Below, piece by piece: positions 42,101-52,922 of a stretch of DNA of 64,000 nt. How positions within the stretch are numbered: position 1 is the first letter of the stretch; each line of letters opens with the position of its first letter. The stretch covers positions 7,440,637 through 7,504,636 of the forward strand of contig JAYGXS010000002.1 of assembly GCA_036362985.1 (NCBI GenBank). Direction: 5' to 3'. This DNA comes from Ligula intestinalis. Taxonomy: Eukaryota > Platyhelminthes > Cestoda > Diphyllobothriidea > Diphyllobothriidae. Under the pieces are notes generated by a model that did no database searches, was not told the DNA's origin, and saw only the letters and a list, made by a program, of their open reading frames with translations. The position numbers were made by a program, and so were the translations under genes.

Positions 42101-45100
42101 GTTCTCAGCTCGTGATACCACAACCGCGATTAAGCGTGCTAAGAACTCTAAGGCGTTTGGACCGGACGACATTACGATGGTAAACCTAAAACACATAGGC
42201 CCCAGAGGTGTCGCATTCTTAACCATGTTGTTTAATCTGTCTCTAGCCACGTGCCATATACCAGCTATCTGGAAAATGGCTCATATCCTCCCCGGCCACA
42301 AAGCAGGTAAAGACTCCGCTGTCTCTGACAGTTTTCACCCGATCTCGCTTCTCAGCCCGGCCGTGAAAATACTTGAGTGCCGCATTCTCCCCTCGCTCAA
42401 TAGACATGCCAACCTCCAAGAACACCAACACGGTTTCAGAGCTTTCCACTCTACGACGTCAGCCCTACAACGTGTCACGGACCGCATTGCATGTGGTTTC
42501 AACAAAACGAAACCTGCGGACAGAACAGTAATGGTCGCCCTCGACCTTACTAAAGCTTTTGACTCGGTTAACATTGACACCTTGATGACATCCCTCATGG
42601 ATTCGTCTCTACCGAACGAGCTCTGCAGATGACTGAACTGCTATCTCCGTGGCAGACCAACGCGAGTCGAATTCTCAGGCACGCTATCCAAAGCCCGCAA
42701 CTCTAGGACAGGAGTTCCTCAAGGTTCTGTCATTTCGCCATCGCTATTCAACATCTACATGGCTGACCTCCCGAATCCCCCCCCTGAAGTCGAAATGGTG
42801 TCTTACGCTGATGACATCACCCTATTGTCCTCTCACCCAAACTTTCGCATGGCTGCCGATGCCTTAAATAACTACATCCCCAGTTTAGTCCGGCACCTAG
42901 ACGAGAAGCAACTGAAGCTATCCGCGATCAAGTCCTCAGTTTACTCCGGACCCCAAAGAATACAAGTCCCATCCTCCAATTAAGGTGGAGGGCGATGGCA
43001 TTTCCTTATGTCTGTATCCTAAACTCCTGGGCCTCACTCTCGACCCGACTCTGGCTCTACACAGCCATACTGACATCCAAGCCAGCAAATCCAAAGCCAA
43101 GCTCAACATCCTAAAAGCCTTGGCAGGTTCTTCATGGGGCCAGGACACTGAGACGTTAGTCACGACATACCGGGCAACAGGCAAGGCAACGACTGAGCAT
43201 GCATCAGCCATCTTTGCCCCACTGTTAAGCGATACCAGCTGGGCGAAAGTCCAACGCGTTGAGAACGCTGCTCTCCGCATCGCCACGGGCTGTGTTAACA
43301 TGACCAATGTAGATCACCTGTATCAGGAAACTCAAGTCCTGCCTCTGAAGGTTCACTCCATCATGCAGGCAAAAATCTACATTGCGCAGTCTCATAACCC
43401 AGAACATCCGGGCAATCGCCTGTTAACGCGCCCCCCACCTGCTAGACGCATGAAGCAGTCTACCATAGACGCGTACGGCCCACATGCTTCGGTGTACCCC
43501 ACTAATCTTCCGATAACGGACCTCGTTAAGCGTATCCACACCGAAACTGTCGAGCAAGCCATCAGCATCTATAAACCCAACAGAGTCCTCAACGCTCCTC
43601 CGACGTCATGGCCAGAGAACGTAGGGCCAACCTGTCCAGAAACGCTAGAACCAGACTATCCCAGCTGCGTTCCGGCTTCTCCACGCTGCTGAATTCATTC
43701 AAAAGCCGTCTCACCTCATGCTTTTACAACGTCACAGACAACTGTCCTGACTGCCTCCTGCCTTTCCACACAACATGCCACCTCTTCGACTGCCCAGCCA
43801 ACCCTACGGACCTCACGCCTGAGGACCTATAGCTTCGCCCAGACAAAGTCGCCGAATTCCTTCATCTTTCTGAAACATTTGATACCTTTCTCTTTATTCT
43901 CTATCCCTTCATCTTTCTTAAAAATTTCATAACATGTATTGCTGGCAAGCTAGGTTAAGGAAGTAAGCTAGTACAACAACAACAACGATGGGTTCAAAGA
44001 GCCACTAATTTACTTCGATATCTAGTCGTATAGCAAGTAAATATTCAAGGTAAAAGAACCCTTTTTGCGTCCATTGTACCCATTTTTGTGGGTCTGCCAT
44101 GCTGGGTTCGTGTGTGAATTCGAAAAGCCAGTCAAACGAAGTTTTCGTTTCAGCGATTGCGCCTTCCTAACACCTTTGCGGAGCTCGCCGTCTCGCCAGT
44201 CCCAATAGTTTCAGTTAAACACACTAGTCTAGCCCAGTCTTCGTTTATTTCTTAAAATAATATGATCGAACCAATTATATTGACAAAGAGGTGATTGTTT
44301 TTCGACTTTACTTAATTCTTTGAAATCATGGTTATCCTTGACCTCTTCTTCCTCCCTAAAGCCTGCGTACGCTTTTATGTCCTGATAAGTGTCCATTTTC
44401 CTGTTGTTTGATAGGTACCGCGCCCCAGAGATAATACTGGGTGACAAAATGCAGACTAAAGCCATCGACATATGGTAAGACCTTGACTATTTACCTCATT
44501 TCTTTGTGTTGGTGTGTAAGCGCACCTGCCGTGTCCTTTTTCACTTCTCGTTTGGCTTATTTCTTCAGGCCACTGGCCCATGTTTGCAAAAGTGCAGTTT
44601 AGTTTCTGCTGGTAATTACACTTTTAGCTTTGAAATTGTGCACTGGCGTATTTTCAAAATTTCTCCAACAATTTATTTTGTAACCCCGGGGCGCTATGAG
44701 TACATACGCTTGGTCCTCCTTCCTAGTCGCCAACCATGCACTGGATGCATAAATATATGACTAAATTGCGAGTTCGGTTAGTAAAGATCACATGCTTTCC
44801 TGGTCGGACAGACAGGTCTTTTTTCCTTATCTATATCCGAGTTAAGTCTTTAATTAGCCTTATTTTACAATAATGAACAAAACTCGTGGAACAAAGCGTC
44901 AAACTGAATTTTTCGAAAATACTCTTAACTTCTTATCTTTTTCCAAAGACGAATCACGGTTTGCTATCGGGTAGTCGATCACTTTTATGAGATTTTATTT
45001 GTATCCTTTGATTGCAAAGTTCGGCGAACCGAAATCCAACCCTCGACCTCCCCGACGGTGGTTCGCGGGCAACGTGGAGAAACTCACGGCGAACAGAGGG

Positions 45101-48100
45101 CAATGGCAGTTAACACCGGGGACGTCATCTGTAACAAAATTCCCAAGAAAACTTCATGGACAATACAAATATCACGAATCTCAATGCTGCTACGGCGTCC
45201 CTGGGAAGCGACGCGCTCCGTGGTCGTCTGGTGCCCGGAGTGCCAAAAATGCAAGCCACTGCTCTTAACTTGAACAATGCTACGGCGTCCCCGGAAAGCG
45301 ACGCGCTCCGTGGTCGCCTGGTGCCCGGAATGTCGAGTATGCAAGCCAGTACCCTAAATTCGCGACACACTTTGAACATCGGTTGCTGGAATGTGCGGAC
45401 ATTGCTTGATCCCGGCCGTCAAGCACTTCTAGCACGCGCATTATGGGACTATAAAGTAAACGTTGCCTGTCTATCAGAAGTTCGCTCCCAGACTCTGGAA
45501 CGAGAGGAATCAAAGTCCCACAAGAGAATGCTGAGTACGTGCTCCTCCACAGCGGACCACAAACAAACACTGGCCTGCATGGGGTTGCAATAGCCATGAC
45601 AAAAAGGGTGCATAACACTCTCTTAGCGTTTGAGCCTATCTCAGAGTGGATTGCCACAGCCCGCTTCAAAGGCACCATTGCAAATATTTCTGTGGTTGCC
45701 GTTTATGCCCCAACATCGCAAGCAGATGAAGCAGTTAAGACGGAGTTCTATGAACCCCTTCAAGCTACAGTGGCCAGGATACGCCCTAGAGACTTGCTCT
45801 TCGTCGCCGGAGACTGGAATATCAGGACTGGCCCCTGCGATGAAATCTCGAGACACGTCATCGGAAATTACGGACTGGGCCAACGTTGCGACAACGGAGA
45901 ACGATTGGTAACATTTGCTGATTACAACCATTTCGTCGTTACAAACACTCGTTTACAAAACCCCCATTGGCAGTTTCTAACATGTTATTCAAACGATGGT
46001 CGAACGGCAAACCAGATAGACTACATCTTAGTACGGTCAAGGTGAAACACCTCAGTATCCGACAGCCGCTCGTTTCGAGGTGCGGAAGTTGGGTCGGATC
46101 ACGTACTTGTCCGTGCCCGCTTTAAGCTCCGTTTGTCGAATCGAAGTAAGAAACTGCCCCCAAAACGTGTCAACGTTATGGCACTATCACACACAGAAAC
46201 CCGTGTAGCGTTCAACGAAAGTCTTAATGCACGGATCCGAGATCAATCCACTGCTCGCATCGAACCTCCAGATGACGTCGATGATGAAACTTCGCCCGAT
46301 ACTCAGTGGCCACACTTGAGAGATGCGCTACAAAGTGCGATGAATTCGAGCTTGCAACAACAGGTAGTACCGAGGAAGGACTGGATCTTCAAAACCACCC
46401 TCCATCTATCGGCACAAGCTAGAATCGCGCGGTTGTCAAACTCAGAGAACTACCGCTCATTGAGACGCCAAACTACGCGATCAGCAAGATGCGATCGTCC
46501 AAACCATTGGACCGAGTTAGCTAGCTCCATGGAATCAGCTTCAAACTCTGGTAACTTCCACCAGCTCTATTACCTTTTACGTAAAGCATCAGGCAAATAT
46601 AAACCGCCTTGCACTACCGTTCGAGATTACTCGGGTCAAGTGATTATTGATATGGCTGGCAAAATCGATCGATGGCGAGAGCACTTTAGCGAGCTACTGG
46701 ATCCGCCTATACGTTCACCTGCGAACCTACAGTTATCAACTGGAATTCCATACGGTAGTGACTGCGAGCCACCTACGAGATTTGAAGTGGAATCGGTATA
46801 ACAACGATTAAAAGTTCGGAAGGCAGCGGGTGAAGATGGTATCCCAGCAGAAGCCTACAAAACTAATTGTCCTGCTTTGACGGAATCACTACATCGAATG
46901 TACTCGACTACATGAACTACCGAAGTCATCCCGACTGACTGGTCACTGTCCATTATTTTACCGATACCGAAGTGCGGTGACAGGATATTATGCTCAAACT
47001 ACCGCGGCATCAGCCTCATAGATATAGCCGCCAAAGTGTTTGCGACCATCCTTCGCCGTAGATTTTCGACTGAGCGCAATCTTCGTAATCGTCCTAACCA
47101 AGGAGAATTTCGTCCAGGTAGAGGATGTATTGACCAGATCTTCATTCTACACCGCATACTAGAGCACAGACATCAAAACCAACAGATCACCACCGCCTGT
47201 TTTATCGACTGCAAAACCGCCTTTGATTCTATCGACAGAGAAGCTTTATGGCAAGTCTTGCTTGCTGATGATCTCCCACCAAAATTGCTCAATCTAACCA
47301 AAGCTTACTATGGCACAACATCAGCCCGAGTAAGAACCCTTGGTGAAGAGTCAACTTCTTTCTCTCTGACTTGTGGAGTTCGACAAGGGTGCCCTCTATC
47401 TCCAGTTCTCTTCAACTTCTTGATCGACTGGGTACTGCATCAGTCAATTCTACCTGACAGTGGATGTGAAATCAGCTCTAAATTCAGAGTACCTGACCTG
47501 GAATATGCCGATGACATTGTCGTGCTCGGTAAAACTCCGTAATCACTATAGCCAACGCTAGACCGAATCACCGGCTTCGCTGCAACTGTTGGTCTGACAA
47601 TTAATGTGCGCAAGACGAAGCCCCTGACTACGTATCTGGGCGCAGCACAACCACTGTTTATCAGCGGTCAACCCATTGAAGAAGTTAGCTGCTTCCGCTA
47701 GTTGGGCTCGAATATGCTAGCCAATGGACAGGTCAAAGACGAAATCAAGAACCGAATCTCGCAGGCTAGAAATGCATTTAGGCTGCTAGCTAGACCACTC
47801 TGGTCTCACTCAGACATCAGTTTACGTACTAAGCTGCTGATATACAAAGCATCAATCAGACAGGTGTTAGTATATGCCTGCTAAACATGGCCAGTGAGAA
47901 AGGCAGATATCCTATCGCTCGAAGTCTTTGACCGTTGGTGTCTTCGAAGTTTCTGAAGAGTCCTCTGGCAGGATCGAATCTCCAATGTTGAGCTATACCG
48001 CAGATGTTTCAAACTACCAAGTCTAGCATCGTATATCCAACATCGCCGATTGCAATGGTTTGGTCATGTCCTGCGCAAACCATCGACGGACCTCTGCAGA

Positions 48101-51100
48101 TTGGTCGTGAACCCTTCTAGTAGTGCAAACTGGAGATACCGACAAGGCGGTCAACTGAAGACATGGCTCAGCACCGTTAATTCGGACGTTGAACGGATGG
48201 GCCTCGTAACCGTTTACGGCTTGCGACATTGGAACAAACAATGGGTTAACATCTTTAAAGAGCTCGCCTCTGACCGCCGCCAATGGACCGCCGCTATTCG
48301 TGACATCCTTGAAGCCGATTCATCCAACAACAGGAGCTAATCGGATAAAGTATCAAGTTGTAGGTATTGACTAATCCATTATTACTCATAAAGTGTTTTG
48401 CCGCCTACGATATAATCTTGTTTATTTATTTCTCCGGAGTTGCACACATGTCGTCATTGGGTATTCAAAATTATTAGCATATGAATTTCTCAATTTTACG
48501 AAAACTCTGCAAATTTTAGAGCGTAAATCGTGAGCATTTCGCTGCGTTTATTTCGTTGACTTGACGTAACGATACTATAATTACAGACTATCAGAAATAT
48601 CTGTAATCAAAAATGATACGTTTTTGGACTACCTATAATTTTGGCTATATTTGCGTAACATCGGAGTTCAACCTCTGCGCAAGCTGTATGCAGGCGTGAT
48701 CGCAAAAAATACTTCCTAAAGCACAAAGTATTTATGAGGAAGGGATTTTGTGAAACTTGAGAGCACGTTTTTAAGTGTTCTTTTGCACGTACCCACTTCT
48801 GCGGAAAATACCCTGGTTGTACTGGATCTGCATCAGTAGTTATTTCGTAGTTACTGCACTATATCGATTTGCTAAAACTTTGTTATCTTGAGGTTCTTCG
48901 TTTACATTCACGTTTCTCGTCTAATCCATGCACCGATTTCTACAGGCTAGCGCTTCTTTCAGAGGTTTTAATCTAACCTTGCAAGAGAGATTACAGCTGA
49001 CAGCAAGACACAATCAGGCAAACAGGAATCATACAGACGAACGTCGATTATTCCACTTATAAAAATTTAATGCAATACTGCAGTGTATCAGTATAGGTTT
49101 CTCCAGAAGATGGCTGCTTATGAGCAGTTTTGTTTCTAGTCCTGTCACGGTAGCCCTCGTACATTCAGAGTGAAATTAATCGGACATTTGGTTCCTAACT
49201 CCCCGTCTGGTGCGAGTCTGGGCTTTGGCCTTCTCGTGTTCTGCCGGTAAATATGTGCAATTAGGGCAGTTTAAACGTAACAGACTCAGTTTTTACAATC
49301 GTTACCTCCTAGTCTCGAATTCGGATGCCCTTCCTTCCCTACATCTGCATGACGGCTAATTTATCGTGTACCTCCGATCACCGAGTGAATATTTTTAGAA
49401 TTGTTCCAGCATTTTACATTTTCGAATGCTCCGATCACTCTTTGTTCTCATGAAAATCATAGGTCAGCCGGTTGTATAATGGGAGAACTTCTTCTGCACA
49501 AACCACTGCTGCCTGGAAAAACCGAAATTCACCAGTTGGAACTTACAATTGATTTACTGGGCACTCCGAATGAACAAATATGGCCGGTGCGTCCTCATTT
49601 CCTCGTTTTGACACTTAACTTGACTGTTTAACTTTTAATCCATTGCCTTTATTTGGATGTCTATTCCTAAGATTAATATCACGAGGTCTGCTGTTCTCCT
49701 TTTCAGGGCATGTCAGCGCTCCCCCTTTTGGACAAAATTACTCTGAAAAAACAACCGTAAGTCATTACTTTACCTTTGTTTATGGTATGCCGCCACAATG
49801 CTCAAATAATTCGTTGGCGTTTATCGCCTGCCTGAGACAGGCCTGGGCTCGAGACTGAACGTTTCTACCGTCATTCTAAAGCCAGTTTGCCTAGCACCAT
49901 GTTCTAGGTTAGTGCACTGCCTGTCAGCAGCAGGAATATTTAGACTGTAGTGTCCTTCTTTCGGGAGTGACTGAGTCTGCGTAGCTTTGCAGCTACAATT
50001 AAGAGCTATTGAAGAAGGTTCATGCGTCGCTGCGTAGACTGGGTAAGGGCGAAGCTCTCTTCTGAGGAAAGAGTGCTTGTAATTTGGGTGTCCTTGTCTT
50101 CATTTTAGTCAACTTTGGTCAGTCTGTAGACTACAAAGTTCCCATTCGCATCGCAGATAAACTCACTATATGGGGGCAATCACTGCTTGACTGTGTTCCG
50201 CTTGAGTCACCATTTGAACGCAATAAATTTCGCGGTTTTTCCTACATGACTGGCATTTATGAAGGTTTTTATTCGCGGGGTTCTCTCACCATACAGTAGC
50301 TGAGTTATCTCATTAAATGCAAAACGAAATGTTTACGTATTTTAGATTAGGGAGGATTAATTAAGTTCAGTTGTAGGATTGTGTAGCATGATTTCAAGAT
50401 ACTTCAGTCATGACAAGATGCCGGCCTTTAAACGAGCATTCCAACCACCTAAAAACTATTCTCGTTAGACAATAACTGCTTACATAGCATGCATTTTTTA
50501 CATTGATTTTCGAATATATTTTGTAGAATGCGTGAATAAAAATAGTATCGTACTAATTTGGTAGTTGATTACATCTTATTTAAACTTTATACCTGAAGAA
50601 AGGGTTCTTTTGGTTTTTAAAAAACCTATAAACTCCAGAATAATCTTGAACCAGATTTAGACTTCCACTTGCGCATCAGATTTCCAAATGACCTGCTGAG
50701 TGCATATCCGTATTGAGGCGGCATCTAGGACTCATTAATTTTGCAACCAAATACTCATCGTAATGTATAATTAGTATGATGTATCACTAAACAAATAGCT
50801 GCGATAGATTATAAACACTTTAGATTTTACAAATCTTGAAGTACAAGAATTAATCAAGACGTCATTTGCTACTACGAGTTTCACGAAATATCCGAATTTA
50901 CAGCAGCATAACAATCAATGTGGAAAATACATACTACTTGGGAAGTAATTTTATAAAACGAATAGTTTTAACAGGCTTTTAAAAGGCTCGCTTAAGCGTC
51001 AGCATCTTGTCGTGGCTGAAATACTCTGAGGTCATGCTGTAAGATAATTACATGAGAAGAAGACGACTCGATCCTTCGGACAATACTTTTATTCGCCTTT

Positions 51101-52892
51101 ACAAGCGAACACGAGAGTCCCAGGACGTAATTGAGAAGAAGAAGACAACTCGATCGCTGGGCGAATAAAAGTATTATCCAAGCAATCGAGTCGTCTTCTT
51201 CTCAATTTGTTCCTGGGACTCGCATGTTCGCTTATATTGATAATGAGTACTACAACCTCACCTAACTAATCCCTTCCGAATTTTGGTTACTATTTCATCA
51301 AATACGATTTCTTCGAAGTTCTTCTTCCGTGACCCGCAATTAGGTGGACTGAAGTTTGCTCTCATAATCCTCCCAATAATTGCTACACGGCCTTCACCTA
51401 CTTTTTGTTGAGGGCACTTCTAGCAGCATTTTCGTGCAGGTCTGGTGTGATTATTCAAACAGACGAGAAATAATCGGATGACGATTTAAATTGAAAGCAA
51501 GTTATAAAGATATATTTTATTTCACTACGAAAGCCGGAAATCTCAAACATACTGGCTTATCTATTATAATTGGTGAATGGCCGGTCATCGATCGGTTACG
51601 GGACTTGCTCGTCGCGCTCGGCTTTGGAGCTGACTATCAAGCTGTACAGTGGCTAGTATTATAGGCAAAAGAACATTACCAACAAAGAATAGGGAGACGG
51701 ATATGAAAATTTCTAGTTCATTAGCCGTCATCAGCCAACCGTATCCAATCCCGAATGCTGAACCATCTGGTTGATTAAAGCTACTAAGCTGGAAATGGTC
51801 ATTCCCGTCTCACTTTTCCATCTGTTTACAATTCTCATGCTTTTCATTGCATTCGATCTTCCCACCACGACTTGCATAATGCCCTTCTTCCCTTCCTTCC
51901 TTTCCAGGTACAACAATCTACGGCATACCTTCCCCTATCTTTCGGACGCGGGTCTGCGTCTTCTCAACTTTTTATTCATGTACGACCCCAGCAAACGTGC
52001 TCGAGCTCGGGAATGTTGTCAGAGTTCTTACTTCCGTGAGCACCCCCTGCGTAAGTCATCTTCGTTCCAACCACTCTTACCTAGGTCCTCCAAATGCCTG
52101 TTTTGTTGACAGACAGCCCTGTATCTTCTCTTTGCAGCCTGCGAGCCGGACATGATGCCGTCCTTCCCACAGCATCGCCTCAAACGGAAAGCCTCGCCAA
52201 GCGACGAAAGTCAGCCGACAGCTCTGCCACCGGTGGCCCAGGAACCCTCTTCGGGGCTCTTTGATGCTGCTTTTGATCGCATTGTAAGAGTGCGCTATTT
52301 GTTTCTTGTGTTTTTTTTCGAAAGTCATCGCATGCCCTATACACTGCATTCAGCAATTTCCTTCAGCATAGTTGGCTCTGTTGAAAGGGCTTTAACCAGT
52401 AGTTTAGACTTGTGCTTCAGAAATATCGTTTTGACATGTATAAGTTACGATGGACTGACAATTTAAATGTGACTCACACTACTACCTTCATGAGTTTATC
52501 AAACATTCTAAAAATTAGAATTTGAAAGATTCTCGAGCACTGGATCTAATACCCGGAAAGCGATTTTGAGGCTATTAAGTTAGTTGCCGCAATATACCAG
52601 GAATAGGATCGTTTGAGGAAGTTTTAGGGTGTTAAGAAATGTTTTCTTTTCTTTTTCAAAGTGTTAAACTTTGGTTTGCCCATAGTTCAACTAACGCCAG
52701 CAGTGTGATCACTTTTGGAAGTCCTGTTATGCAAAACCGCTCTATGTTGTCAAACCCAACAAAACTGTTTTAACTCTGTATGCAAATACTACTGTAGATT
52801 ACACGAATCTTGAAAAATAGCTGCATACTTGCACGTCATCATTTTCGCTCAACGTTTTTTTTCTATTTTAGGTTAAGAAAAGACGCGTATAA
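39033..52892 (+). CDS. CDK10: Cyclin-dependent kinase 10 (CDK10), complete
   Basis: CDK10 is a Ser/Thr kinase that pairs with cyclin M and controls ETS2 stability and ciliogenesis in vertebrates. Thirteen exons join with consistent phases into 379 codons (human: 360): 39033-39110, 39144-39216, 39250-39321, 39355-39457, 39569-39650, 39692-39812, 39854-39920, 44415-44474, 49463-49586, 49707-49756, 51908-52050, 52138-52283 and 52872-52892. Visible motifs are the Gly loop GEGTYG (43-48), lysine K65 in VALKK, the family-defining PISSLRE (77-83), HRDLKVSN (158-165), DFG (178-180), activation threonine T197 in KVVTLWYRAPE, and MYDPSKR near the end. All catalytic residues are intact. The first exon aligns without gaps to the human N-terminus before GRCRSV, which supports this start. 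Introns 1-3 are each 33 bases; introns 7 and 8 hold retroelements. Confidence 0.95.
39144..39216 (+). CDS. CDK10: CDK10 exon 2
   Basis: It encodes [20 protein letters not shown] and YGIV, the start of the kinase domain with its Gly-rich loop. It is flanked by 33-base introns ending in TTTAG and beginning GTAAGC. Confidence 0.93.
39250..39321 (+). CDS. CDK10: CDK10 exon 3
   Basis: It encodes [20 protein letters not shown] and EKD, with the ATP-binding lysine. The acceptor is TTCTTTTAG and the donor G|GTTAGT. Confidence 0.93.
39355..39457 (+). CDS. CDK10: CDK10 exon 4 with PISSLRE motif
   Basis: It encodes [20 protein letters not shown] and [14 protein letters not shown]. The PISSLRE helix is unchanged from vertebrate CDK10, which was first named after it. 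Confidence 0.95.
39569..39650 (+). CDS. CDK10: CDK10 exon 5
   Basis: It encodes [20 protein letters not shown] and SAFTEAQ, the hinge region. [11 protein letters not shown] is nearly unchanged from human. The preceding intron is 111 bases. Confidence 0.94.
39692..39812 (+). CDS. CDK10: CDK10 exon 6, catalytic loop
   Basis: It encodes [20 protein letters not shown], then [20 protein letters not shown]. The HRDLK catalytic loop is complete. It is preceded by a 41-base intron. Confidence 0.95.
39854..39920 (+). CDS. CDK10: CDK10 exon 7, DFG and activation loop
   Basis: It encodes [20 protein letters not shown] and LW. The codon for the tryptophan is split across the 4.5-kb intron that follows. 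Confidence 0.95.
40300..43990 (+). mobile_element. Jockey-like non-LTR retrotransposon, nearly complete
   Basis: One long frame (40338-42089) starts with a 2A-like segment ([14 protein letters not shown], residues 44-57). It then has a PHD-like Cys/His finger ([25 protein letters not shown]), a Pro-rich linker and an AP endonuclease ([36 protein letters not shown]). The RT follows in a second frame (42090-42980: [52 protein letters not shown]). The C-terminal domain (42985-43830) ends with CPDC and DLTPEDL. A (CAA)n tail lies at 43970-43988. Frameshifts near 42070, 42980 and 43690 and the stop at 42631 disable it. It sits in CDK10 intron 7 in the sense direction. The clade is inferred from layout and tail. 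Confidence 0.82.
43968..43988 (+). repeat. (CAA)n tail of the Jockey-like element
   Basis: About five ACA/CAA units follow the non-coding 3' end and mark the element's 3' boundary in CDK10 intron 7. Confidence 0.7.
44415..44474 (+). CDS. CDK10: CDK10 exon 8
   Basis: It encodes [19 protein letters not shown], completing the APE motif. Both edges split Trp codons (TG|G). The acceptor is TTTGATAG and the donor TATG|GTAAGA. It stands alone between two retroelement-bearing introns. Confidence 0.94.
45040..48345 (+). mobile_element. RTE-like non-LTR retrotransposon, near full length
   Basis: The 5' part has a start at 45156 and an in-frame tandem duplication (45184-45355). It is followed by the AP endonuclease ([17 protein letters not shown] at 45372, [10 protein letters not shown] at 45805, [11 protein letters not shown] at 46012). 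The RT spans 46800-47540 ([72 protein letters not shown]). The C-terminal part ends at 48340 ([21 protein letters not shown]). The YADD box is intact, unlike the copy at 19080. Stops at about 45591, 46043, 46801, 46914, 47540, 47700, 47881 and 47957 and a frameshift near 45530 disable it. It lies in CDK10 intron 8, sense direction. Confidence 0.82.
48346..49462 (+). other. Rest of CDK10 intron 8, nothing recognised
   Basis: About 1.1 kb between the RTE end and exon 9. No repeat copy or exon-like frame is supported. Confidence 0.5.
49463..49586 (+). CDS. CDK10: CDK10 exon 9
   Basis: It encodes [20 protein letters not shown], then [20 protein letters not shown] and P. The acceptor is ATCATAG and the donor CCG|GTGCGT. 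The GTPNEQIWP segment is the usual CMGC-kinase feature. Confidence 0.95.
49707..49756 (+). CDS. CDK10: CDK10 exon 10
   Basis: A 50-base exon encoding [16 protein letters not shown] (human: GFSKLPLVGQYSLRKQP). Acceptor CTTTTCAG, donor CC|GTAAGT. It is preceded by a 120-base intron. Confidence 0.92.
49860..51907 (+). other. CDK10 intron 10, with palindromic repeat
   Basis: The only recognised content is the palindromic Penelope-type module at 51054-51232. The rest is AT-rich without an exon. Confidence 0.5.
51054..51232. repeat. Palindromic array of Penelope-type terminal modules
   Basis: A module of about 44 bases (51054-51097; GAAGAAGACGACTCGAT..TTTTATTCGCC) returns as its reverse complement at 51161-51203. 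Between them lies a shorter direct copy (GAGAAGAAGAAGACAACTCG at about 51133). The outer AGTCCCAGGA segments also pair with each other. Related strings occur at 2781, 3755 and 60385. Confidence 0.65.
51908..52050 (+). CDS. CDK10: CDK10 exon 11
   Basis: It encodes [40 protein letters not shown] and YFREHPL, closely like human (YNNLKHKFPWLSEAGLRLL..). The acceptor is TTTCCAG and the donor CTGC|GTAAGT. Confidence 0.95.
52138..52283 (+). CDS. CDK10: CDK10 exon 12
   Basis: It encodes [20 protein letters not shown] and a Ser/Pro-rich end. Human has CEPELMPTFPHHRNKRA. The donor is ATT|GTAAGA. Confidence 0.92.
52300..52871 (+). other. CDK10 intron 12, nothing recognised
   Basis: This 588-base intron (52284-52871) ends in a pyrimidine tract and TTTTAG. 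No repeat or exon was seen in it. Confidence 0.5.
52872..52892 (+). CDS. CDK10: CDK10 last exon and stop
   Basis: Six codons, VKKRRV, then TAA. The basic end resembles the Lys/Arg-rich C-terminus of human CDK10 (QSKRCKP). An AATAAA signal follows 25 bases after the stop, which supports this as the terminal exon. Confidence 0.85.
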   Translation, partial: VKKRRV

Positions 52893-52916
52893 TTCTGCAC
52901 ATTGTTCACTTTTATA

Positions 52917-52922
52917 AATAAA
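52917..52922 (+). promoter_or_regulatory. Poly(A) signal of CDK10
   Basis: A canonical AATAAA lies 25 bases downstream of the CDK10 stop codon, giving a very short 3' untranslated region. Confidence 0.7.
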
